DNA of 20,000 nt from Chromera velia (taxonomy: Eukaryota; Sar; Chromeraceae), in assembly GCA_018398765.1 (NCBI GenBank), contig JAHBMJ010001150.1, forward strand, positions 13,767-33,766, given 5' to 3'. This document shows positions 9,310-19,074 of the stretch, one piece after another. Numbering within the stretch: the first letter of the stretch is position 1; each line of letters starts with the position of its first letter. The position numbers were made by a program, and so were the translations under genes. The notes under the pieces are model-generated. The model ran no database searches. It was not told where the DNA came from and saw nothing but the letters and a program-made list of their open reading frames with translations.

Positions 9310-10681
9310 ATGAGTGAGTCGGGATCGCCGTTTCCGGTTCTATAGAATGACCAGGTCTTCAAGCCCTGGTGGGATCAGTGCGTATCGAAAACAAAAGGAG
9401 CAGAAAAGCTTTTCGGTGCCTCTGATGAGAATATCGCACAATGGCAGGCAAGCAGAATTTACTCGGCAACTCATAAGCATCCAATTGCTGGAAAGTCCAT
9501 CCAACATCTTTTCGATCAGAAAAATGACTCCCATGACACAACTTTCCGACATGCTGGCACCCTGAAGATAGATTGGGTCAAGTACAGGGATGCCCTTTTA
9601 GACAAAGTCAAACAGCTCCTTGAAGAAACTGCGAAGGCCAAATCCAAAAAGAATGCGCGTGAATGGCGCATACTTGCGGATAACAGCCAAGATTTCGCAT
9701 CGTTTCAACTTCTTGTCGACTTCTTCGAGGTACTGGAGAAGGAGATGAAGGACTCAAAGGGAGAGAAGGACGTTCCTGATTCCCTGAGAGGGGAAGCTGT
9801 GTTTACTTGTTTCCCCGCCTACAACCAGAGGATGTTGGGGACAGATTGGGATGAAGACGATCTGTTCGACTACAGGAAATTGATTGCAGACTCCGAGGCA
9901 AAGAAGCTCGCAGGCAAGACCCAAACCAACATTATCACGGAACCAGTAGGAGGTTCGCCTGCCTGGCAGACCGCCACTACCAACAACATCACGCAGATGA
10001 AGAAAGCCGCAGTCATCAAGCAGGAGGCTCCCTCCGAGGGGGAGGAATAGAGGCAGAGGGCGGGGAAGAGGCAGTTCAGGGGCAGGTCGAGGAGGAGGTC
10101 ATGGGGGGCAAGAGAGAGGCCAAAAAATGAACCCAAACCATTGCTCAAAGTGTGGCAGGGCAGGGGGGCATGACTCAGAATGGCTTGAGAAGAATGATTG
10201 TCTGGGGAAGACGTATACGTGCGAGATCTGCTAGGAGATCTGTAGGAAATACAGACATAGGCCACGTGTGTGCAGGAAGAAGGGGGACACTGCAAACACC
10301 CCCCAAGCATCCACATCCAACTCCAGAGGCAGAGGACGCCCCCATTCACAGAGGGGACGTGGAGGGATGCAAACTGCTCAAGGTGGTAGCACCGGACGAT
10401 TCAATGGCAAGGCAGCCTACTACGCTCAACATGAGAAGAATGGTCAAGGGTGCACACCTGACCAATATGAGGTCAGCAGACTTGTGAAACATCGTTCCCA
10501 GTCTGGAAAAGGTTCTCAGAAGGCAGGCCACCTTCTTGAGTGTTTTCGAAATAATATGTACATGTCTGTGCTTCCTCACTCATCTCCCTTCTCTCTATTT
10601 CTCTGGCATTGGCAGGGTGCGGAGGGAGGCATTCGACAGATATCTCACACGACATTCTGGATGAGGGATGGTGCGCCCTAA
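9310..10681 (+). pseudogene. gag: Decayed gag, with RG-rich segment and zinc-knuckle remnant
   Basis: The ATG at 9310 opens a frame interrupted by a TAG at 9343, then open to a TAG at 10048. The product is a hydrophilic, Lys/Glu-rich capsid-like protein (LLDKVKQLLEE, EVLEKEMKDSKGEKD). Just before 10048 the coding signal moves to the next frame: an Arg/Gly-rich stretch (about 10040-10120), then a zinc-knuckle-like CSKCGRAGGHD and further Cys/His pairs, with a TAG at 10232. The frame then continues to a TAA at 10679. RG-box plus zinc knuckle is the usual nucleic-acid-binding end of Gag. The frame change is most simply a one-base indel in the G-rich run around 10035-10045. This is a non-functional remnant of the protein that would form the virus-like particle. 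Confidence 0.8.
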
Positions 10682-11095
10682 CCATTCTTTGTCGACGTGA
10701 AGGAGCACCACGCCTGCATGGTGGACTCCACTGGAGATGACGCGAGACCCCCAGACAAGTCAGTATCGGTCAGTCAACACAGACCTGCTGCACGCCGTCG
10801 GATGTACATCGACTCATGCACCACAGCACTCATAGGATGGGAGAAAGAGCTAGGAGGAATAGTTGTCTGGAGTAGGCTGTCTGACATGTCTTTTGGGCTT
10901 GTATACAAGAAGGCAGAAAAGAAGATCCGAATCTCCCGTCTCGCATGCATCGTATAGAAATGCAAAGTCAGAGGGGTAGGCTGGCAAGTCCTTTTTGTCA
11001 TGGTCTATCTGACGCACGACCCAGTGCCATATCTGATGAGACAGGATGATGCTGAGGGGGAAACGATTTTGTAAAAAGAGGGGAAGGAATCATAT
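10682..11095 (+). pseudogene. pol: Decayed protease and spacer region of pol
   Basis: The same frame as the end of gag continues, with stops at 10955 and 11072. YIDSCTTALIG near 10806-10835 occupies the place of the aspartic-protease D-S/T-G motif of copia elements, but the Gly after Asp-Ser is Cys, so the site would be damaged if the alignment is right. The identification rests on order and this short motif only. Confidence 0.45.
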
Positions 11096-12105
11096 GTGGT
11101 CATGAGGGACGCCAGGGGGTTCTTAGGGGAGATCTTCATTGACAATCCAAGGGGAGATGGCCGCACAACAAACCTTCCGTTCACAGACGTCATTGTTCCC
11201 CGTACTGACGAAGTAGTAGCAGCAATGAGAGACAAAGGGAGCGTATGGGCTGTGGGGTTGCGCACCATCGGGTTCGAGGAACTGAGGGCAGAACACAGGA
11301 GATTTCGGCACGTGGGCAGAGATAAGCTAGAGCCCACACTGGCCTGCAGGGGGATGCAGGCAAGGAGTGAAGACTGGAAGAGGCTTGGGACAGAGTGCCG
11401 ACTGTGTCCCCTCAAAAACGCAACCATCCCCACTCTAGCTCCAGTACCCACCCGACATGAGAATGCGGGTGGGCCCTTCGACATCATGCAGATTGATCAC
11501 TGGTTTCCCAATGATGATGAGGTGGTAGGGCCTCACAAATGCTGCATGCGGTGATTGATGAGTGGGGGGGACTTGACCTTGACTACCCCCTCAGGTCACG
11601 AAACTAATCCGTCGAGGGGTTCAAAGAGCATATCGACTTTGTTAAGTCGTTTGGGGGAGTACAATTCCAAAAGGAAGGGCTGAAGGCAGTAGTAGTACGC
11701 ATCCATTGCGACGATGCACCTGAATTCCGAGGGGGGGAGTTTGGAGCGTTTGCAGAGCGAAAGGGAATGAGATTTTTGGACCATCTGTCTGGAATTAAAG
11801 GAGCTCTAGGTTTTGTGAAGGAGAAAAACAGACATGCAAAAACAGAGCTTGGTGCCTTCCAGGTTGAATGGAAGCACCGGTTTGGTTCATACCCCAAATC
11901 CCTCTGGGGTTATATGGCCAGAGAGATCAGCATCACCAGAGCTAAGACATACAGCAAGGTGCTTTGCACCTCCCAATGGAAGAAAACCTTCGGCTCTGAC
12001 CCTCCCTACCATTTTCTCTGCGGAGATATGGGTGTGTTGCGAACTGCAGAGAGTGGAATCGAACTTCCAGGCAGCAAGGTTGTGTGGTTCTATGAGAAGA
12101 ACAAT
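11096..12105 (+). pseudogene. pol: Decayed integrase (pre-integrase zinc finger plus catalytic core)
   Basis: An HHCC zinc-binding arrangement (AEHRRFRHVG, then TECRLC) lies at about 11290-11405, followed by the core motif FDIMQIDHWF (first catalytic Asp) at about 11478-11508. The frame then shifts by one base near 11545-11554 and has a TAA at 11605. After that come IHCDDAPEF (second Asp, about 11700-11730) and VKEKNRHAK (the Glu region, about 11815-11841). The three DDE positions are thus traceable, in two frames. The segment ends at a TAA at 12106, where coding continues in the neighbouring frame. Integrase would insert the cDNA; the flanking 5-bp duplication fits a copia integrase. Confidence 0.8.
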
Positions 12106-13450
12106 TAAGTTGAAAAACCTTGCTGTCGTGACTCGAAAGCAACCGAACCATGACGTGTGGGAGATCATTCACACGCATCGGATTCCCCACTACGTCAAGC
12201 CAGTGAAGAGGGGTATTGTGACATGTTGGGGGGGGCCTGAATGGGTCCCCGAGAACAACAAATCGCAACAGCAGCAGCCCTACGCCATTCCTCCTTCTTT
12301 TGAAGAGTCCTCCTAGAATGATTTCCTTCCCGCCCCCCCTGTTCAACGAGATACATCCAATGAGGGGGTGCATGGTTATGCCTCCAGTGGGGGAGTACAG
12401 CAAGCGGATGGACAGGCAGCAGTCCCAGAGCAGCATGGGGCTGATATACTATCAGCTTCACAGGAATGCTACATAGGCATCCTTGTGTAGGGAAGGAACA
12501 ACCAGCTGGTCCCCATGGCCATGACTGGAAAGGCATTCAAACAGACCGTCCCCGTCTCCTCACTGTCAAAGCAGCCAAATGGCACCTGGAATTTTTCTGG
12601 TATTTCCTCGAATGTGTGCAAAGCAGATGTGCTGCGTTATTTTAAGATTGTAGGGGGTCGCATTCTTTCTGAAATCGAAGCACAGATCTCACCCCCTCTC
12701 CGATTGCAGGCGGGGGGGTGTCTGAACAATCAAGCACCTGCTCAGGGAGAGGGAGATGGAGACAGAGAGGGAAGGGACGAGTCAGCTGATGGGAGAGACC
12801 ACGAACCGAAACATAGTGATGATGAGGATTTTCTCTTCGGAGAGAACTTCCTCACACCCGATGCCCTGACAGGAGGGCAGTTGGGTGGAAACAACAAATA
12901 CGCACCGGGTAGCGGGCCTCCGGGGGTAGACCTTGAAGATGAGCCTCCTGTAGACAACGTCTTCTTTCTTGCTCCTCCCCACGACTGCTTCTACCTAGGA
13001 CCAGACCCCAAGCATCCTCTCACAGTCCCTGACGACTTCAAGCAGGGATCCATGCAAACTACTGCGCTCCCGGAAGAGGTCGAGAGGGAAGACTTCGATG
13101 AGGCATGCAGAGACAAGTGGCTGAAAAACATTGTAGGTAAGGGGGTTCTGGGTAGGGTGGTCGACAGAAAGGAAGTGGACTCTATCATGCGCATGGGTTA
13201 GAGACTCACTTGGAAAGAGAAAGAAATCAAGCAGGCAGAGAAAGAAAAGGAAGAGAACAGGCAGAAGAAAGGGAAGGCAGAAATTGATCTGCAGTCAGGA
13301 TGATAGGCAGACAGTTCTCAGGGAGACAGAGAAGCGCAACAGCCTCACAAGTACAAGGGCAGGAAAAGAAGGATGATGAAGGATAAAAGAGAATGAACCG
13401 AGACAAGCAAGGCCAGAAAACAGAAAGCCAAAAGCAAGATGCTTCAGAAA
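12106..13450 (+). pseudogene. pol: Decayed integrase C-terminus, linker and start of reverse transcriptase
   Basis: One frame is followed across 12106-13300 with only TAGs at 12314, 12488 and 13199 before the TGA/TAG pair at 13301-13306. It contains an acidic linker (HSDDEDFLFGENF and neighbours) and then DEACRDKWLKNIVGKGVLG, which matches the position of the copia segment where the reverse-transcriptase domain begins. A KAKSKMLQKGF-like stretch near 13425-13455 stands for the conserved K-RLV-x-GF region. The coding signal moves to the next frame near 13448. Confidence 0.7.
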
Positions 13451-14222
13451 GGGTTTCACAGATAAAAAAGCGGTTGACACTTATGTGGGAACACCTTCTG
13501 TCTGGGCAATTCTTATGTTCTGCATTTTCTCTTTAACTTTCTGTCTCTCTCGTTTTGTGGAGGACATCTCTGGAGCGTTCCTCACTGCCCCTGATAAGAA
13601 CAAAAAGAGAGCCGCAGTCATTATTCCCGATTGGCTGCCGCACATTCCAACCGAGAACCCATATGAAGACATGAACGACAGGGACTACGAGACCCTCAGA
13701 AAAGCAGCCCTCAAAATCAAGCCGGGGGAGCTTCGATTGGTGGAAAAGGGACTCTACGGGATGCCCTGCTCAGGCAACATCTTTAACAAAAGCCTTGCAG
13801 GAGTCCAGGGTGAGGTAGGATACGAACGAGTAGAGACCGGGGTGGCAGTCAAAAGAGGTGAGGCAGGTGAGCCCACTGTGGGTGTCCAAATCAATTGGAT
13901 TGATGATGTATTCGGGGCAAGGAGGGGTAGGAAAGAGACCGCAGAAGAAATTGCATTCCTTAGAAGCAGGTTTGAATGGGGACACCTCTTCGAACTTCTT
14001 TCTGATGCTAGCATCAAGTATGCTGGCATGGACTTCTCTTTCTTCAATGAAACAGTGGAGGTGTCTTAAAACTTATACAGCAAGGAGGTCAACACAGATG
14101 CCCTTTGGAAAACGATCGGAGAAAAGAGAAAGAAGGGGGAAGTGAAAGCCACAGAACTCAAACCCGTAACCGAAATGGAGAAGGAGGGGGGATTGGAGCC
14201 GCTTATGTAGAGTATCAATAGT
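13450..14222 (+). pseudogene. pol: Decayed reverse transcriptase core
   Basis: The frame reads GFTDKKAVDTYVGTPS, then EDISGAFLTAP (copia D-x-x-x-AFL motif, first catalytic Asp, near 13560), KGLYGMPCSGN (the LYGL-x-Q motif, near 13747) and INWIDDVFGA (the Y-V-D-D box, here W-I-D-D, near 13891-13920). YAGMDFSF matches the downstream LG-x-x motif. Stops occur at 14067 and 14208 in the same frame. The Tyr-Val of the active-site box is replaced by Trp-Ile, but both Asp residues remain. The product would copy element RNA into cDNA. Confidence 0.85.
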
Positions 14223-14873
14223 GTGTTGCATTGGATGGTGTGTACACAACCCTCCAGACGTGTCTGGACAGATAAGCTCAGTTGTCACTCCACCCAACCA
14301 TGCAGGAGAATTGTCAGAGCAGCAGTCAGGGTCCTAGAAATACTGAAGGAGAAGAAAGAGCCAATCCGTCTGCGGGCACTGAAACGATTTAAGAGAGTTA
14401 TGCTAGCTATGCTAGGTGACAGCTCCTACTCCCAAACGACCTACAGTGGAAGGTTGGGTTGGCTGATATTCTTGGTTGAAGAAGGATGGACTCCAGAGAT
14501 AGCAATGCAGGAAGCCAATCCGTGGCAGAACATCATAGCATGGCACACTGAACGCCATAACCACAAACATGGGAGTAGCACAGCAGCAGAACCAACTAGC
14601 TTTGAAAGCGTCATCAAGCATTTTCCCCGTTTGAAGACACTCGCAACCCACTTGTGGGGTCAGGAACCGAAAATACAATTCTTTACTGATTGCAACCCGT
14701 TCTTTGAACAGTTGAGGACGGGTATAGCAGCAGACGATACCTCACAGGGGATGCTTGATTTCATTATACAGGAACTCAGACGGACCAGAGGGTCAGTGAC
14801 TTGGTACAGGAGAGAGGTCCAGATGGCTAACGCGCTGACTAAGCCGTGTTGGCCTGGGAAGGAATTTTCATGA
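14223..14873 (+). pseudogene. pol: RNase H domain of the copia element
   Basis: It continues the reverse-transcriptase frame and is open for 216 codons to the TGA at 14871. Motifs in order are LGDSSYSQTTYSGRLGW (the D-S/A-D-W region followed by the S-T-S-G signature), KIQFFTDCNPFFEQL (the DN region) and the tail WYRREVQMANALTKPC, which matches the copia ending that precedes A-D-x-L-T-K. It is the best-preserved part of pol. It would degrade the RNA strand during reverse transcription. Confidence 0.8.
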
Positions 14874-14928
14874 GCAGAGAAGAACAAATAACAGAACAAG
14901 GATGACAGAAGAAAGACATAGATCTTTG

Positions 14929-14943
14929 CAAGATGGGGGGGTA
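14929..14943 (+). promoter_or_regulatory. Polypurine-tract-like site
   Basis: AAGATGGGGGGGTA sits directly before the right LTR. It is a purine run of the kind used to prime plus-strand synthesis; a T and the final TA interrupt it. Confidence 0.6.
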
Positions 14944-15250
14944 AGCAGAACGTGCAAGCAGGCCGGCACCGGCCAACCGGTCCTGCCGCACAGTACGCTT
15001 TCAAAGAGCCATGACCGAGTACGTACGCATCTTGCAGATCAATGTATACAAAATTAATTGCATGTACGTAAATGTATATAAACAGTAATTCGGCGATACA
15101 GAATGATAGAGTCAGATAAGTCAGAGACTTGATTGATGGTTAGAAGTGAAGTAGCCTTGCTTCACACACCTTCTGAAAACGAACACCTATAAGTGCTGTG
15201 TGCGCTCAAGGGCAAAAGCGCCCCTAGACAAACAGTGTCTAGCTCTTTCT
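14944..15250 (+). repeat. Right LTR of the copia element
   Basis: It is 307 bp long and collinear with 8983-9289. All of the roughly 15 differences I counted are transitions, and about half are CpA or TpG in the left copy against TpA in this copy. It is followed immediately by the TCATC target duplication. Confidence 0.95.
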
Positions 15251-15255
15251 TCATC

Positions 15256-15829
15256 ATCATTATGATGGGGTCATTATTATCATTATCATTATTAATCGGT
15301 CTATAGGCCATCATGCAATGCATGAGTCTAGGACAATGTTTTATTGCCCCTTTGCCAGATCTGTATCATATAATAGGAGGGGGTTTCATTCTCGCGACTC
15401 TAAACACCTTACATCTAGAAGATGCTTTCTCAATCGCTGAAGTCATGTAAAAATCATTTGAGTGCCAGTGGCATGCAAGCCTCCCCCCCCCCCCCCTCGA
15501 CCTCGTCGCTTCGGCACGCAATTTTTTTGAAATAAAAAATGAAGTCTGACACTAACTTTATCATCATCTAAATCCATCCATTGTCTAGATAAAAACTGAT
15601 GTATTTATCATAAAATACGATAGATACATGAATGCAATGTCAGTTCACTTTTCAATTAGATAGAGGAGGAAATATGGAGGAAATGTCAAAGGAAATCTTG
15701 GATAGAAGCGGGTCCATGTCTTTCCGCGACGGCATCTGCAGAGTTCGTCTGTTTGACTTTCTGCTCGCAAAGATCATTAAACTTCCACTAACACTCTCTA
15801 TTCCCCACATCTTTCCGACCGAAGCTTCA
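15256..15829. other. Intergenic region, AT-leaning, with poly-C run
   Basis: There are TCATTATTATCATTATCATT repeats at about 15251-15295 and a run of 14 C at 15482-15495, preceded by one copy of a dispersed 35-bp repeat (15444-15478). The stretch 15660-15800 has somewhat gene-like composition (an open frame from 15632 whose first half reads like ordinary protein), but it runs into the CACT tract and I cannot support an exon. Confidence 0.5.
15444..15478 (+). repeat. Dispersed 35-bp repeat, copy 1 (inverted relative to 17555-17590)
   Basis: It matches the reverse complement of 17555-17590 with one substitution and one indel. Its core is TGCCAGTGGCATGCAA. Each copy is followed, in the same orientation, by a homopolymer run: C here, G in the other copy. 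A related GGCACGCAA word with a T-run lies just downstream at 15515-15531. Confidence 0.75.
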
Positions 15830-16790
15830 CTCACTTATTTATCCATCTGCATTCATTACACTCATTCGCTCACTTATGTACTGATGCGCCCAGCCACTTG
15901 CACACTATTGCCAACTCACTCACTCCCCGTCACTCCCCATCTTACTCACTTTATTCCCTCACTCACTTCACTTGCTCCCTTTCACTCCATTTCACACCCT
16001 CCTTCCCTCACTCGCTCACTCACTCCACTTACTTACTCTTTCATTCACACATTCACTCACTCACTCACTCACTCGTTCACTCACTCACTCACACTTGTTC
16101 TCACTCACTCACTCTCAATCTGATGCACTCATTCATCTGTTTACCCAGCCAGCCAGCCACCCACCCACTCACATATACTCACATGATCTTAACTCACTCA
16201 CTCACACTCACCCATCTATTCAGTAACTCTTGCATTCATTCATATATGCACACTCATTTGTTCAATCATCCAGTGGCACCCATCATCTCTCTCACTTTCC
16301 TTACTCCCCCAGTCTTATTCACTTTTTTACTCACCCCCTCACCCACTGGCACTCTACATACTCCATTCACTCATTGACTCCGTCACTCCTAGCACTAACT
16401 CACTCAGTGACACTCACTCAGCCACTTATCCGCTTAATCACTCTGCTTACTCCATTCATTCACTCACTCACTCATCTATTCACTCCCAGCACTCACTCAT
16501 TCCATTCATTCACTCTCTCACTAGCTCAGTCGCGGCATTCATTCTTTCATTCATCCATCTATCCATCGATATATCCATCCACTCACTCATTCACCATCAT
16601 TCACCCACCTGCACACACACACACACACACACACGCACAAACACACACTCACTCACTCACTCACTCACTCACTCACCACTCACTCTCACTAAATCATATT
16701 CACTCACACTCTAGCTGAGTCATACATTCATTCGTTTACTCACTCTCTCATCATTCTCATTAAATTCTTTCATTCACCCGCTCAGTTGCT
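15830..16790. repeat. CACT/CATT-type degenerate tetranucleotide tract
   Basis: About 1 kb of ACTC/CACT/CATT repeats with frequent substitutions, plus a CCAG/CCAC run at 16145-16168 and an (AC)n run at 16612-16648. Long open frames rich in His, Ser, Leu and Thr occur in all plus-strand frames because the repeat lacks stop codons; they are not genes. The density of variants suggests an old, drifting array. Confidence 0.9.
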
Positions 16791-16805
16791 TTCTCACTTT
16801 CTGGT

Positions 16806-16810
<5 letters not shown>

Positions 16811-16841
<31 letters not shown>
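16811..16841. repeat. (CT)n microsatellite
   Basis: An uninterrupted CT run of about 30 bases, followed by TTTTTGCGCAGTC. Imperfect CCGTCTCCGTCT/CTCCATC repeats follow at 16945-17025. Confidence 0.9.
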
Positions 16842-16844
<3 letters not shown>

Positions 16845-18180
16845 GCGCAGTCAGATTGGCATCTATAGCTAAGCACTGACGCCGACCTTCGCAGTCAGAA
16901 AATTTCTCAGGCAGGCAAAGCTGACGCTCTCGATCAATTGCTCGATCCGTCTATCTCCGTCCGTCTCCGTCTCTCTCCATGTTTCTCCATCCGTTTCCGT
17001 CTCTCTCCGTCTATTTCCGGCCCGATCCGGAAAAGGATCAAACGCGGCCCCTACCTCTTGTGGGCAGCTCTATCAGACTCGACCAAGCTTCCCAGGCACG
17101 TTGGCTAAGTTTAAACGTAGCGAAGCACCAGTAGGCTACAGAGACAGGGAAGAGACTGGAGACGGCTTTGACGATAGAAGATAAAAGGTCAAGAAAACAA
17201 GGACTAAACTCTCTACACGGAAGCGGCTGCCCAGATTCTGACTCCGCGCTATCACAAGGACATGCCATCGAAGATTGGCACATCTAGAGCACTGCAGGGC
17301 ATCAGAGGAGACTTGTCAGGGGGGGGATGAGGGAATCATGGAGGAAGAATGAAAAGGTCAGACAATTTTTCAAAATTTTGGACATCTAGTGGTTCAAAAC
17401 CAGATAACATCTGGAGAAACCATTTGGTAGCTTTTATGTGGCAACCATGGGGATCAAGATTGACCACTTACAGCTTGTCTGCGAGACCCCACTGAGATGA
17501 ATGCCCAAAAAAGGCTCGCTGGCACGCAAAGACCCCCCCCCCCTTAGAGCCCGTTTGCATGCCACTGGCACGCAAATGAATTTTTACATGGCCCCCATCA
17601 TGAACATTGAACATTGAACATGCATAGTGAAGCTCTTCCTCCAGCCTTTCCCATTGCATATTAGATAAGACACACACTAGGACACACAGTGGCACTTTCC
17701 GGGTCAAAAACCGACTCGATTCGGCAAAGTTCTTACCGATCAAAGTGTGAACCGTTTCTGAATCAACTCAATCTGTCTCCTTCAGCCTCCTCCTTTCATA
17801 CTGCATCCCAAGGGAGCGGGCAGCCGTGAACGCCAGTCGCCATCTGTTTCAATCGAGTCCCTTTTCCCTCCACTTGAACGCAAAGACTGGTAGAGTGAGA
17901 GATGGGGCGCCTCAAGAGATGCAGAACAGCCGACTCACCCGCTAACCGAGCAGGCACGCAGACAGGGAGAGAAAAGGTCCCTTCCCGCCCCCTTCATGTA
18001 AACCATAGAAGAAGGAGGGACGTCGTTGAAAATACATAGCCACACACAGCCCTGAGGCAAGAGAAAGTGGTGACCAAGGAGGAGACGTCCGCTTCATAGG
18101 AAGACGGGTCTCTGACAGAAGAAGAATTTTCCGTCTCGTCTCGTCTCACGGGGGGCAGAGGTTTGATTCTTCTGATAAGA
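16842..18180. other. Intergenic region, no supported gene
   Basis: Largely unique sequence of moderate composition. A minus-strand open frame at 17038-17283 (81 codons) has ordinary amino-acid composition with a hydrophobic middle and could be an exon, but no domain or splice context supports it. The second copy of the dispersed 35-bp repeat lies at 17555-17590, next to a C-run (17533-17543). GAACATTGAACATTGAACAT at 17601-17620 is a short tandem repeat. Confidence 0.5.
17555..17590 (-). repeat. Dispersed 35-bp repeat, copy 2
   Basis: This is the reverse-complement partner of 15444-15478. The word CTGGCACGCAAA occurs here (17565-17576) and again 46 bp to the left (17519-17530), on either side of the C-run. 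Confidence 0.75.
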
Positions 18181-18185
18181 TCCCC

Positions 18186-18345
18186 TTGCACAGCGCAGCT
18201 GGAGAAGGAGATAGAGTCGGCGTGCGACTGGAGCCCCAGAGAGAGACGGGTCCAGTGTGCAAATAGAGATGGAGATGGAGTCAGCATGTGGATCTAGTAT
18301 ATGGATGGAGAAGGAGATGGAGTCGGCGTGCGACTGGAGGGAAAC
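18186..18345 (+). repeat. 29-bp satellite, first block
   Basis: About four or five degenerate units of the GGAGATGGAGTCGGCGTGCG type, some separated by unique insertions (for example 18225-18260). Units become regular only further right, so this looks like the decayed edge of the array. Confidence 0.7.
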
Positions 18346-18434
18346 GAAGAGGGTGGCGGTGTGCGGATAGATGTGGGAGTATATGTGAGTGAGTGAGTGA
18401 GTCGGTGAGTGAGTATGTGTGTGAGTGTGTGTGA

Positions 18435-18508
<74 letters not shown>

Positions 18509-18565
18509 GTATGTGTGTACGTGTGTATGTGTGTGTGTGTGTGAGTGTGTGTGTTGATATATGGA
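18346..18565 (+). repeat. GT-rich interruption 1 of the satellite
   Basis: It starts GTGGCGGTGTGCGGATAGATG, then ATGTGGGAGTATATGTGAGTG, GTGA repeats, (GT)n at about 18439-18496, an ATATATATAT core and more GT. The opening words recur at 18928-18965, so it is homologous to interruption 2. Confidence 0.85.
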
Positions 18566-18927
18566 GTCGGCGTACGGATGGAGAGGGAGATGGAGTCGGT
18601 GTACAGGTGGAGAGGGAGATGGAGCTAGCATGCGGATGAAGAGAGGAAGGAGTCAGCGTGCAGATGGGGAGGGACGTGGAGTCGGCGCGCGGATGGAGAG
18701 GGAGGTGGAGTCGGCGTGCAGTCTTAGCGGCGCAGATGGAAACAAAGATAGAGTCGGCGCGCTGATGGAGAAGGAGGCGGAGTTAGCGTGCAGATAGAGA
18801 CAGAGATGGAGTCGGCATGCTGATGGAGAGGGAGGTGGAGTCGGCATGCAGATGGAGACAGAGATGGAGTCAGCGCACTGATAGAGAGGGAGATGGAGTC
18901 GGCGTATGGATGGAGACGGAGATAGTG
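18566..18927 (+). repeat. 29-bp satellite, second block
   Basis: About a dozen units built on GATGGAGTCGGCGTGCAGAT followed by GGAGAGGGA. Variants include GCGCGCGG, GCATGCAG and GCGCGCTG in the GC-rich part. One unit is broken by GTCTTAGCGGCGCAGATGG (about 18721-18740). Confidence 0.9.
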
Positions 18928-19074
18928 GCAGTCCGGATGGATGTGGGAGTGTATGTGGGAGTATGTGAGTGTGTGTGTATATGTATGTCGGTATGTGTGT
19001 ATGTATGAGTATGTGAGTGTATGTGTGTACGCGTGTATGCATGTATACGTGTATGCGTGCGTGTGGAAGTGTGG
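18928..19074 (+). repeat. GT-rich interruption 2 of the satellite
   Basis: It opens with GGCAGTCCGGATGGATGTGG and GGAGTGTATGTGGGAGTATG, then GTGT/ATGT/GTATG repeats and GTGTGGAAGTG. It is shorter than interruption 1 and lacks the long pure (GT)n. Confidence 0.85.

Larger units (their letters stand above)
8983..15250 (+). mobile_element. Ty1/copia-type LTR retrotransposon, full-length but decayed (6268 bp)
   Basis: Two 307-bp direct LTRs enclose gag and pol in the order gag, protease region, integrase, reverse transcriptase, RNase H. Integrase ahead of reverse transcriptase is diagnostic for copia. A perfect 5-bp target duplication TCATC flanks it (8978-8982 and 15251-15255). A primer-binding-like site follows the left LTR and a purine/G-run precedes the right LTR. 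The LTRs differ at about 15 of 307 positions (about 5 percent), so the insertion is not recent. The reading frame is broken by at least a dozen stops and several frame changes, so this copy cannot make a complete polyprotein. Confidence 0.95.

Noticed and set aside
10555-10620. Intron inside gag-pol (pyrimidine run ending in GGCAG)
   Set aside because: The acceptor-like end is suggestive, but the frame reads through and no clear donor could be fixed.
9310-14873. A reassigned stop codon in the nuclear code, to explain the in-frame stops
   Set aside because: The stops are of all three kinds, are accompanied by frame changes, and the host CAP gene has a normal open frame ending in TAA.
15632-16718. 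Plus-strand His/Ser/Leu/Thr-rich frames
   Set aside because: Produced by the CACT/CATT repeat, which lacks stop codons in every plus frame. The first 40 or so codons of the 15632 frame look more normal but have no supporting motif.
17038-17283. 81-codon minus-strand frame with a hydrophobic middle
   Set aside because: Could be an exon, but there is no domain, partner exon or convincing splice site.
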